A DNA stretch of 39,913 nucleotides from Thecamonas trahens ATCC 50062. Taxonomy: Eukaryota; Apusozoa; Apusomonadida; Apusomonadidae. Both the position numbers and the translations under genes were made by a program. The DNA is taken from contig NW_013657661.1 in assembly GCF_000142905.1 (NCBI RefSeq), positions 381,777-421,689 of the forward strand, read 5' to 3'. The first letter of the stretch is position 1. The number at the start of each line of letters is the position of its first letter. Shown piece after piece: positions 29,055 to 38,988 of the stretch. The notes beneath the pieces were generated by a model. It was given only the letters and a program-made list of their open reading frames with translations. It had not been told where the DNA came from and did not search any database.

Positions 29055-32000
29055 ATGTACCCGCTTCAACTGCTCATCATCATCTGGGTGGTTGCTCTAT
29101 CTGGTTCATGCCTGGGGCAGGTCAATTCCTATCGCCGCGGCTTCCCCTCCAACACCCCGGTTCTTCCCACATTCACGCCCCACACCGACCGAGCATGGGC
29201 CGACATGGGCACCGCCGCGCCATGGAACACCGCATATGCTGTCCTCCCGCTCGAGTCGTCGTCAGATTTGGTCCTTGCCAAGGCTGTGAATGGCACTTAC
29301 TTCCCCGCCCCGCCCCATGCCGTCCCGAGCTACCCACGTGGATTCAGCAGCAAGCCAGGAATTACGCCCGGTACCGGGGGCCTGGCCACCGCACTCGGCG
29401 CTCCTACTGATGCTGGCATTCCGCTCATTCGCTGGGATGTGGCGCCCATCTTTGATGTGACAGAGTCGACTATTGGCGTCTCGTTCTGGTTTCGGTACAC
29501 TGGGCGTGTTGCGTCCGGAGAGTCGACGGCCAAGACCTCGATCTTCGCCTCGCATCTTCCGAGCGACCACACATACACTGCCGGCGCTGGCGTGCCGGCT
29601 GTCTTTCCGATTCTCCTTTTCTCCTCCGAGTTCTTTAACGTCACCATCAACTCGGACAAGGGCGACGTGGCCCTCATCGGCGGCGGGGTTACCGCCAACG
29701 ACCCGGCACTCGGCAATGTGCTCGACGGCCACGCCCACTACATTGTTGCTCGCGTCATCGACCACATAGACGCGGCCGTCATTTCTGTAGACGGCGTGGC
29801 GATCGATGCCGACATCCCGGGTATTCGAAGCAACGCTCCTGTGACCTCGTCCGAGCCAGCGTTCTTCTGGGCCGAGATCGACGCTGTCCTCGACCACATC
29901 ACCGTTGGCTCGATGCCTTACCGCATCTTCGGGGGCAAGATCTACTCCTGGGGCGGTATCCACACCCAGGACCTCGATGCTGCGTGGGACATGGCGCTCG
30001 CGCTCAATCCAACGCACTTTTACATCCACCCAGACACCGCCGGCACTGCTGCGATTGACTACGGCTCCTCACCGGCCACAGCTACCATCATCGGTCCGCC
30101 GCCACCAACAGTGCCTACCTCACGTGCGCTGTCGCCGTTCACCCAGCCGTTCCCTGTCGGCCCGGGGTACGTGTTTTCGGCCACCGGAGCTGCGCCGTCA
30201 CTCACCTTTTCATTCTCGGCTTGGATCTACCTCTCGTCGTCGGCACGTCTCGCCGGCGCCACCCACGCGGTTGCATATGTCCAGGACATGTTTTCACTTG
30301 AGATTACACCGTCGGGCACACTGCGGCTTGAAGCATCGGTTCTGCCGGGCCCGCTTGAGTCCGATGCCTCATTTGACCTCCGCGATGCCGCCTGGCATCA
30401 TGTTGCGGTCGTTCAGGAGAGCAGCAACACATCAGTTTGGATCGACGGCTCGGTGGTGGCCCACGGGGTGCCAGACCTAGCCGGCGCAGCTGCAGCAACC
30501 TGGACGACGTCTCGAGGCGCGTCCAGCCCACTGGTTCTTGGCGCCAACCCTAGCACTGGTACTTCGCTCTGCGCCGACTGCGGCCTTGACATTGTCACGC
30601 TGTTTGATGACTTGGCGCTCTCGAGCCAGGCTATTTTTGACCTCAACCTCGGCTATCGCATCGGATCGCGGGCCAACCCGGCATGGACTTGCAATCATGT
30701 TGCCGCACAATGGCCGCGCGCCCGCCACCCGTTTATCTCGGTCTTTGGGCGCTTCGAGTACGAGACTACACCAATCAAGCGGACGGTGTGCGACCTTGCC
30801 ACCGACGGCGGCGGCTGGCGGCGGCTTCTTGCCTGCGCTCACGATGCCAGCGGCGCGTTGGTCTTTGACTGGCCGCGGCGTGTCACCTTCCGCTCTGCTC
30901 CGCAGGGAACGCATGTCGGGCGGCTGACAACCGAGCTCCAAATCCGCGCCACTTTTAATGACTCTTCGACGGTGGGCGGGGAGCTGCATGCGGCGACCGC
31001 ATCGGCGCCGGGATCTACGCTCGACAACTGGGCGACTGACGGCTCGTCGACTCGTCCGAACGCGGTCAACCGTCTCGTACTGGGCCAGTCGATCGACCGC
31101 CTCTCCACTTTTCCGGCGTCAGAGTGGAGCTACGTCGGGACACGGCTGACCGCAAGTCATCTGAGCTACACACCCGGGCCCAGTGGTGCGGCGGAGTTTG
31201 TCCAGGCCCCATACGGTCACGACTCGGACGCCGATCTCCACATTGTGAAGCCTGGCGAGCTGGGCGAGCCGATAGGCCGATGCGATGTTACCGGCTCGGG
31301 CCCGCTCGATGGGTTTGAGATCTGGATTCGTGCCAGCCCAGCTGCCTTCACCAACACACTTGCGGTTTCTGCCATCGACTATGAGGGACTGGCATACCTG
31401 TACGAGTCGAGCGTCCGAGCTCTGACTCACCTCACGACCCAGTCGCTGTCGTGGTCCGATACCCACATCATGCCGGCGACCGATGCCGACTTTCTCATTG
31501 TCAACAGCGAGGACTCGGGTGGGACGGCAAACATCTGCGCCGGTATCCTGCTCAGCACCGCGCGCACGGCGTACTACGTGCCGGACGCCTGGCGCTGTAC
31601 GCCGACGTCGAGCCTCGCCGACTTTGACGATGTCATCACCGTCTTGCCGGACACCTCCTCTTGGGGCTCAGTGCAGACGATGTCGGTGGCGGTAGCAGGC
31701 CAGCATGTGGCGCCGTGGAAGCCATTTACGTTTGCGCCCTGGTTTGCGCGCTGGGTCAAGTCCAAGGAGACAAGCGCCGCGTCGATGGTATGTGTTGTCC
31801 GACTCCGCTGCCCGGCGGTAGACCGCAGCCACGGAAACCTGCTCTGCTCGCATGGCTCTGGCGTCGATTCCGAGTGTTCGCTCGTCTGCGATGCCGGCTT
31901 TGCACTGCAGTATGGACCAGCTATCGCAAAATGTACGACGGACGGGTGGCAGCCGGCACCGCTCGGCATCTGCCTCCCGTCGTCGTTTGTGGCCTCACCG

Positions 32001-35000
32001 CTGGCGACCGGCTCCGGCGGCTCCTCGCTTGCCCTGTTGACGGCCACCGTCGAGTACGGGTCCTCGCTCGCGGCAGTCCGCGATGCCTCGGGCGCGCTGG
32101 CGGTGGCTGTCGGTGACGCTGGGGCTGACGTTGCCTTTGTGGGCACCTACTCGGCAACAGGAGGACTCGACATCTCGCCATCTTCCAACGCCAGCGCGCT
32201 AGCGAACGGAACTCGGTTTGGTGAAGGCGTCGCGCTGGTGGGCGATGTCAACGGCGACGGGCTCGGTGATCTGGCGGTTCTCAGTGCAGGTGACGAGGCC
32301 TCGGTCTCTGTCGCACTTGCACCGGACTGGTCTGTCGTCGGTCCCTGGACCCGCACCCAACTTGGTACCCGGTGTGGCGTGCTTGCTGCAGCGGGCGATG
32401 TCAACAGCGACGGCGTGCCCGACGTTGTTGTCGGATGTCCTGACGCCGACGGCGGAAGCGGCCGGATTGCTCTCCTTCTTCTTGGTTCGGACGGCCGGGC
32501 CATAGTGATGACGTGGGCGAGTCTGCCTGGTGTGACTCAATTGGGGCGAAGCCTGGTTCCGCTTCCCATCGGCGCGCTGTGCAGCGTGTACGACAGCGTG
32601 GGCTTGCTGGTTGGAACGACCAATGCGCTCCACGTCGCCTTGCTCGAGTACTCGGGGCCCGGAAACGCGACCCTTGTCCTGCTCGACAACGTGGTGGATG
32701 AGGCTGGCGGCTCGCCAGTGGTGGACGGCTTGCTGGGCAGCGTGAGCCGGGCCGGCGCCAAAGGGCTCGGAGCCGGGGCAGTGTATCTCGGCTCGCGGCT
32801 TGATCCGAGTACTGGGCTCGGCGAGGTGGCGGTTCTGGCTGCCGGCCACGGCATGATCCTTCCACTGGGACTCTCGCTGTCGGCACAGTACGGGTCGTGC
32901 GCTGCCGGTACAAGTAGTAGTTTCGTTGCGAGCGGCGAGCCAGCGTTAGCGTCGATACTGTTGCTTGATGACGACAGCGCGGTTGGCGATGCGCTCCAAG
33001 GCACCTTACTGCGCCGTGGGAGCGGCTAGTCGGCACCGGCATGACGTTGCTCGAGTCGAGCTCTGAGGATCAGATCATGCTCGGAGTGGGCGTCCCGCTC
33101 TCGCACGGACGGGGCGCGGTGGGTTCCATCAAACTGGATGTGCCGATGCTTGGCCCACGGGTCTCAGCGCTCACGCTCGGACACGCTCCGGAACTTGGCT
33201 CGCGACTCGGTGTCGCAGTTGGCGGCGGCAATGTGGTCTGGGTATCGGGCTCGGGTCTGTCACCAGCCGCCCTGGCGGGCATCAGCTTGCACTTTGTCGA
33301 GTGGCAAGTGGGCGGAGGCGTCGTCGACGGTGGATGGAGCGCCACATGCAGTGTCATGGCTGGATCGCACTCGGGCACGACGGCCTTTAGCTGCCTCACA
33401 GCCCACGATCCGACCAGTGCACGGATGCCATCGCTGACGACCGGCACAAGCGCGGCGTGTCTGGCAACCGCACGTGGCGGCGGCGCACCAGAGCTGGTGA
33501 TACCGCGAGTATGCCTGCGGTTTGCGCTGCCAGGCGCAGTGGCGAATACGCCGCGAGTGTTCAACGCGCGCGAAGATGCTAGCAATGCGTTTGGGGCGGG
33601 CGTGGGCGCGACATTGGCGATGGGCCAGTCGATAGTGGGCCACTTTGACCACGATGGCGACGGTGCGTCGGACATGCTGTTTTCGATCGGCAACTGGGCT
33701 CCTCATCACATGGCACTGCTGCTGACCGATCCAGCGTCACGAGCCGGAGGTAGCACGCTCGGCTTTAGCAAGTACGTAGAACTCAAGAACGGAGTTAATG
33801 GTGTCCCGCCCGGAACCATTGACGCAAGCCATCACGTGGCGCATGCCGCTGGCTGGGTTGGCGACGTGGACGGCGACGGTAGCAGTGACTACGCGCTGGG
33901 CTCCAAGGCGGCGACGGTGCTTCATAGCCACAGCTCGCGCAACGGGTCTGTGGCGTCTATCTCTCAGTTTGCGGTTGACTTTGAGTGTCTTGGCGGCGTG
34001 GTGCTGATGAAGCGCGCGTTTGAGGGGATCGGCGCAGTTGTGGCATGTAGCTCGTTCCACGTGCCTGCGCTCGGCGTGAGAGTTTATCGGCTGGAGTACG
34101 AGCCACAGTCGGCCAACCTGACGGGTGTGCTGCTGGCAAACCACACAACGGTGGTAACACCGGCCTACTTTGGGCGGTCACTGACCGGCATCGGCGAGAC
34201 GGGCGAGCCCGGATGGTATGAGGTGATGGTGGGTGGCCGCGGCGACGAGGTGGTCTTTGGCAGCCTCTCGACAGCAACTGGAGAGCTGAGCAGCCGTGGA
34301 TGGACGACGATCTCGTACAGCAACGACCTCGAACCGCTGCTTCCCGCTTCGCAGCACGGGCTATGGAGCGTAGGCTTTGGTTCTTCCGGTGCGTGTGTCG
34401 GCGATCTGGACGGAAACGGAGTGGTCGATGTTGTCATCGGCGACGAAACGGCCGTGGGCCCAGGTTATGGCGCGGTGTTTGTGGTGCTGCGCGGGCGCGC
34501 GCGTCCGGTGGTCGGGGTGCGGGCAGTGGGTGTGACCCGTCACGGCCAGACGGGCGGCGCGCTTGATGTTCCGGGCTCTAGCTGGCTGCTGTACGGGACC
34601 GGGATGGGCTTTCTGGGCCACAGCTGGGGCGCCGGGACACACACGGTGGAACTCGGGGTTTCTGCGCGCGAGGATCGACCGCTAGCACGGTTTGGCAACC
34701 TGGCGCCGTCTGGCTCGATTGTGGTACACTCGTTGGTGTCTGTGGGGAGCGGGCCGACGGTGATGCGAATTCACCCCCGCTTGTGGCCATGGATTCCGGT
34801 GTCGTGCTGCAGGTGGAGGGCATCCACTTAGACCGGACGGCCGGCGGTGTGTTTGCGCTAGTCGACAGTGCGGGAGTTGCTGCACCGGGCGAGTGCCGTG
34901 TTGTGGGCAGCCCGATTTCGACCGACCGGGCTGCGTGCAGCCTGACTGGCGCAGTCGAGGGTCGTTTCCGGCTTGTGGGCAGCGGAGCTTATGCCAGCCA

Positions 35001-36366
35001 GTCGACACCGAGCGCGTGGGTTGCGATCTACCAGCCTGACACATCGCTGCAGGTGACGGGCGTTGCTCCGGCGAAAGTTTTGCCGGGAGACACGTTGACG
35101 GTAAGTGGCATGTCGCTTGGTTCAGGGTTTGTGACGCGTGTGTGGATTGGCAGCGTGGCTTGCCAAGTGGCAGCCGGGTCGAGCGCAACCGAGCTCGTTT
35201 GCGTGGTCGGAGAGCTGCCGCCCGTAGCAGTGGCGCGCAACGAGTCGTACGTCGGGACAGTGTCGCTCGAGGTGTCACGTGTGGCTACCGGGCAGGTGGA
35301 GCGGGTTGAAGGCGGCAACGTGACGGTGATCAACGTGTGGGCGAGGAGCATTAGCGCGCCGCCGCCAGCATCGCCCAAGACCACCGCTGTCAACGACAAC
35401 GTGTTGCCTGCGTCTGGAGCGGCGTCGACAGGCGCGATGGCGATGTACTTGCTGGTCGCGATTGTCGTTTGGATGCTGATGTTTGGAGTCCGGCAGCGGC
35501 GGAAGAACGTGGCCAAGTACCGGCGCGAGCCGGAGAAGTGGCTTGGGCTGGGGTTAGACCAGTACGTGGTTCGGAACCACATGGTGTTTGGCATTGTAGC
35601 GAGCTGCAAGCATGATGTGTTTGGTCGGATGGCGCGGGCAATCGATCTCTCGGTCCACCTTGCGCTGATGTTCTTTGTCACCGCGTGTCTGCAGATACTC
35701 AAGCCCGAGTCGTTTGCGTCCGACACTGAAGTGGTGTCGCTGGAGCGGCTACTGGACATGGTGTTTATCAATGTGGTGACGCTTCTGATGTCTGTGGTGC
35801 TGGGTGTGCCGATGGTTCGATGGGCGCTGAAGCGCGGGCAGATTGCGATTGCGGTGGTGCTCAACGCAGGACTGGTCGCACTAGGCGCCGTTGTGGTCAC
35901 CCTCCCGCTATATGTGCCTGGATTTGAGGTCAATCTTGGCGCGCTAGCCTTTGTGCTCGGCCTCGGACTGGCGGTGTCGTGGCTGGTGATGGACCCGCTG
36001 AAGGTGACGGCGCTGTACGTCGTCCTAGGCTACCGGGCAATCGAAGTGCGCCAGGGTGGCAACGGCGGCTCAACAGCGGTGGCGGCGGTGGCACCGGGCG
36101 ATTATGCCGGCGCAGGCAAGACGCTGCCGACCAAGTCGGAGTCGTCGGATGCTGCGGCTCCATCGGATGCCGAATCTCGAAGCGGTGGCGACGTCGATGT
36201 TGACCTCGAGGAAGGCACTGCAGACCGATCGGAGCAGAAGTCGCGGTCGGGATCTGGCTCTGGGTTCGAGCTCGAGTCGAGCAGTCTCGCCGAGCTGAAG
36301 CAGCGGCCGCGGCGCGGGTCCGCGGTGCCGAGACTTGAGGGCCGGCGCCGGCGTGGACCGGGATAA
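29055..36366 (+). CDS. Large FG-GAP/LamG/sushi receptor with polycystin-1-like membrane end
   Basis: Allowing two one-base breaks (33018-33020 and 34774-34778) this is one gene of about 2,437 residues. A signal peptide (about 1-21) leads to two LamG-like folds (about 145-300 and 375-520; AWHHVAVVQESSNTSVWIDG in the second), a fibrinogen-like start (CDLATDGGGW, about 578), a sushi/CCP module (about 918-973), integrin-type FG-GAP repeats (GDVNGDGLGD, GDVNSDGVPD, FDHDGDGASD, GDVDGDGSSD, GDLDGNGVVD) and an IPT/TIG domain (about 1995-2085). Then come five or six membrane segments from about 2126: HMVFGIVASCKHDVFGRMAR before the second and SWLVMDPLKV in the last resemble the non-channel membrane half of polycystin-1; no PLAT domain is seen. 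The tail of about 95 residues is Ser/acidic then Arg-rich. The Asp/Asn/Gly loops suggest Ca2+ binding. Likely role: surface adhesion or sensing. The polycystin assignment is the weakest part. Confidence 0.78.
33018..33020 (+). other. Reading-frame break 1 in receptor gene (G3 run)
   Basis: The first frame ends shortly after GDALQGTLLRR at a TAG (33027-33029). One extra G turns this into RRGERLVGTGMTLLESSSED and continues into the next FG-GAP segment. The downstream part alone would have no signal peptide. Confidence 0.75.
34774..34778 (+). other. Reading-frame break 2 in receptor gene (C5 run)
   Basis: The middle frame ends VMRIH then enters a Trp/Cys/Arg-rich tail and stops at 34831. One extra C gives VMRIHPPLVAMDSGVVLQVE and carries on to the IPT and membrane region. 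Confidence 0.78.
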
Positions 36367-36387
36367 AGGCACGTCTTTACTACACGC

Positions 36388-37179
36388 TCACACCAGCCAC
36401 TTGCGGCCATCGGCGAGAGTGTCCCCCCCGATCATGGAGAGAAAGGCACGGACTATGCGCCAAAGTGCCGACGCTAGCGAGCGGGCGAGTTGCAGGCGGC
36501 GCGAGAGCAGGTAGGCGACGACGAGCGCACCGAGCGCGGCACCGACACCGGAGAGGCCGAGGCTGGCCACAAGACGGTCCATGAGCGACGACGGCGGCAG
36601 CGGGCGGCGTTCCGGGAGGCGAGGCAGTGGATCGAGGTCGTCGGCGTCGTCGTTGTGGCGAGTCGGGGCAAGGCGGGTGTCGGGCGAGAGTGTGCCGGCG
36701 TCAGTGGCGTCTGCCGGCATATCGATGTCGTCCAGGACCGGATCGGGCGTTCCGGCGCGGGGAAGCGGGGAGCACGGTGGGGTGTCCATAACCACGCGCA
36801 CGTTTGCAGCGGCGGCGCGGCGGGAGACCGACTCGGGAGCGTCGGTGGCACCATGAGAAGCCAACGTGTCGCTGAGGTCGTCCATAAAGGCAGCAACTGC
36901 CGGCGGAAAAGCAGCGTCGTCCCCCTCGCCGTACATGGTAGCAGCAGCAGCACGGATGCGGGCTTCGTCAGCACCAGAGACAACCAAAGCCTGAAGCCAG
37001 GCAAGGGCAACATGGGCACATGCACAGGCGGCGTCAGCAGGGCAGACGTGGGCCGAGGCGTCCTGGGCGGTGGCGGCGGCAAAGGCAGTGGCGGCGTGGG
37101 CGACGGTAGCTTCATACGCCCGCGAGAGAAAGAGTGACTCGATGGAGGTGGCGGTGGCGCGTGGGATGGGTAGGCCCAT
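36388..37179 (-). CDS. Tail-anchored protein, possibly PEX26/APEM9-like
   Basis: The 263-residue protein has an Ala-rich helical N-terminal part (about 10-130, starting with SLFLSRAYEATVAHA), a Pro/Asp-rich linker (about 130-200), and one membrane segment (about 208-226, GVGAALGALVVAYLLS) followed by a basic amphipathic helix (RRLQLARSLASALWRIVRAF). Helical cytosolic part, linker, single C-terminal anchor and basic end are the layout of PEX26/APEM9 factors, which anchor the PEX1-PEX6 ATPase to peroxisomes. Sequence similarity is weak, so this is a suggestion. ATG at 37179 follows a C17 tract. The stop lies 21 bp from the convergent receptor stop. Confidence 0.6.
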   Translation of the reverse strand: MGLPIPRATATSIESLFLSRAYEATVAHAATAFAAATAQDASAHVCPADAACACAHVALAWLQALVVSGADEARIRAAAATMYGEGDDAAFPPAVAAFMDDLSDTLASHGATDAPESVSRRAAAANVRVVMDTPPCSPLPRAGTPDPVLDDIDMPADATDAGTLSPDTRLAPTRHNDDADDLDPLPRLPERRPLPPSSLMDRLVASLGLSGVGAALGALVVAYLLSRRLQLARSLASALWRIVRAFLSMIGGDTLADGRKWLV

Positions 37180-37217
37180 GGTTGGGTGGTGTGTGTGTGT
37201 GGGGGGGGGGGGGGGGG
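37180..37217 (-). promoter_or_regulatory. C17 tract and CA repeat before PEX26-like ATG
   Basis: On the minus strand a C17 run (37201-37217) is followed by (AC)n and then ATG 21 nt after the run. It is the longest of the C-tract leaders. Confidence 0.45.
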
Positions 37218-37608
37218 AGTGGTGTGTGTGGTGGTCGGGCGACGGGGTGCGAAGCGGGGTGGGGCGATGGGAGCCACCGGAGGGGAGGGGGAGGGAGGGA
37301 GGGAGGGAGGGGAGGGGAGGGGGGGGGGTGGGGGATGAGTAGTATGTCTTTGAATCATATGATTTGGGTAAGACGGGATCTGCCTGCGGTCTGCCTGCGG
37401 TCTGCCTGCGGTCTGCCTGCGATCAGCCTGCGATGACCGAGTATGGCCATGATCGATTGACGTCGTTGAGTCTGGTAGCGGGACAAGGGGCACAGGGCTC
37501 GACAGCATCACCTCCACCCCTCTCTCCCCCCTTCCCCCTCCTTCCCCCCCTCCCTCTCCCCCGTCCACCCCCATCTCGTCCGATCATCCGAGACAGAAGC
37601 TAGAGAAG
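37218..37608. other. Divergent promoter region, PEX26-like and EEP genes
   Basis: The region is G-rich on the plus strand near the PEX26-like gene (GGGA repeats at 37284-37330), has a short AT-richer patch at about 37335-37370, the 11-bp tandem repeat, and a C/T-rich stretch at 37510-37580 leading to the EEP start. No ORF or RNA gene is convincing. Confidence 0.5.
37379..37433. repeat. 11-bp tandem repeat, unit TCTGCCTGCGG
   Basis: Units start at 37379, 37390, 37401, 37412 and 37423. Three are identical, the fourth has one change and the fifth is degenerate. The 11-bp period is close to one helical turn, so a factor bound to each copy would sit on one face of the DNA. Confidence 0.9.
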
Positions 37609-38988
37609 ATGGCAATGAACACGAACATCATCTTTGTGTTCCTCTGCCTTGCTCTTGTCACCCTTGCGGCCGGTGCGAGCTTTGACTGCGACATGGCGCC
37701 TGCCGACCCGCAGGGTACGTCACGTGCCGCACGACCGTGGGGGGGGAGGGGGGAGGGGGGGAGGGGGGGGGGGGGGGGTGCAAGGGAGGGGATGACTCAT
37801 GGATGATTGTGGGTGTGGTGTGGTGTATGGGTGTGGTGTATGGGTGTGGATGTATGGGTGTGGATGTATGGGTGTGGTGGATGTGGTGGTGGTGATGGTG
37901 GTGGTGGTGGTGGTGGTGGTGGCGATGGTGGTGGTCGTGCCGATGTCGATGCGATGCCGAGGACCGTGCTGATCACCCCTCTCCTCCCCCTCCCCTCCTC
38001 ACACGCGCATACACGCATACGTACACGCACGCGTACAGATCGCCGGACAAACAAGGAACAACTGGTCATCACCACGTTCAACGTCGAGTGGCTGTTTGAT
38101 GGCGTGACCGGCCCGTCGTCGTGCCCATGGAAGACGGCGGAGGAGGCGGACCGGCATCTGGAGCTCGTGGCGACGTTTGTGGCGACGATGAACCCCTTGC
38201 CCGACGTGCTGATGATGCAGGAGGTGCAGGACTGCGACATGCTGCGGCGACTGGCGAAGGCGCTTCCCGGCGGCGAGGCCGTCTACCGCGCGTACATGGT
38301 CAAGGGCACCGACACGTCGACCCAGCAGAACACCGGGATGTTGACCAAGATCGATCCCGAGACTCATGTCTTCCGCACCAGCGACCGCTTCCCGTACCCG
38401 ATTGGCGGCGAGCAGTGCGGCTACAAGGGCTCGGACGGGACCCAGGGCGTGTCGAAGCACATGTTTGCCCAACTCCGGGTTGGCTCGCGCCGCCTCGCGC
38501 TGGCCAACATCCACTTTCTCGCCTTTCCCACCGAGTCGACCCGGTGCGCCAAGCGCGAGGCCCAGGCCAACGTCATTCGCTACCAGGTTGACGAGTTCCT
38601 GACCAAGGGCATGGACGTCATCATCCTCGGCGACCACAACGACTACTCGGCCGACGTGCCAGACTCGGCCGACAACAAGCCGAGTTCGCGAGTCGTCAAC
38701 ATCCTCCGCAACGGCGTCATCAAGGGCGCATCGAGCCCGGCTGCCAACGCCACCACGCCCAGCATCACCGAGTCGATGTCGTTGGAGGAGGTCTCTGCAC
38801 TTGTCAAGCAGCCGTCGCGCTACACATCGGCGTACGGGACCGACCTGGTCTCGCAGATCGATCATCTGCTCATCTCCAACTCGCTCATCGGCTCGCTCTC
38901 GCACGCGTACATCGACCACGGCTTTCCGCGCGGCGTCGTCTCGGACCACTGGCCTCTCACCGCGGTTCTCAAGACGAGCGACTGGTAG
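37609..38988 (+). CDS. Secreted endonuclease/exonuclease/phosphatase (EEP) family protein
   Basis: Coding is 37609-37714 joined to 38039-38988, 351 residues. Exon 1 gives a signal peptide (about 1-23, IIFVFLCLALVTLAAGA) and a short Cys-containing stretch. Exon 2 holds the whole EEP (DNase I-like) domain: TFNVEWL with Asn50, Glu97 in MQEVQDC for the metal, HFLAFPTES, the catalytic LGDHNDY, DLVSQIDHLLI, and the final SDHWPLTAV with the general-base His. All expected catalytic residues are present. Members cleave phosphodiesters or phosphomonoesters in nucleic acids, inositides or sphingolipids; the substrate here cannot be told. The signal peptide and extra Cys point to secretion or a lysosome-like compartment, perhaps for digesting prey nucleic acid. 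Splicing joins G to AT to make Asp36. Confidence 0.87.
37715..38038 (+). other. 324-nt phase-1 intron in EEP gene
   Basis: Donor GTACGT and acceptor TACAG fit the GT-AG rule and restore one frame. The intron has long G tracts (about 37740-37778), then TATGGGTGTGG minisatellite units, then a GGT/GGTGAT repeat, then a C/T-rich and CA-rich stretch before the acceptor. It separates the signal-peptide exon from the catalytic exon. Confidence 0.88.
37739..37935 (+). repeat. G-tracts, TATGGGTGTGG minisatellite and GGT repeat within intron
   Basis: G runs of 5-17 lie at 37740-37778 and could form G-quadruplexes on the coding strand. Four to five imperfect GGTGTGGTGTATG-type units follow (37808-37880), then (GGT)n to about 37935. 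Confidence 0.85.
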
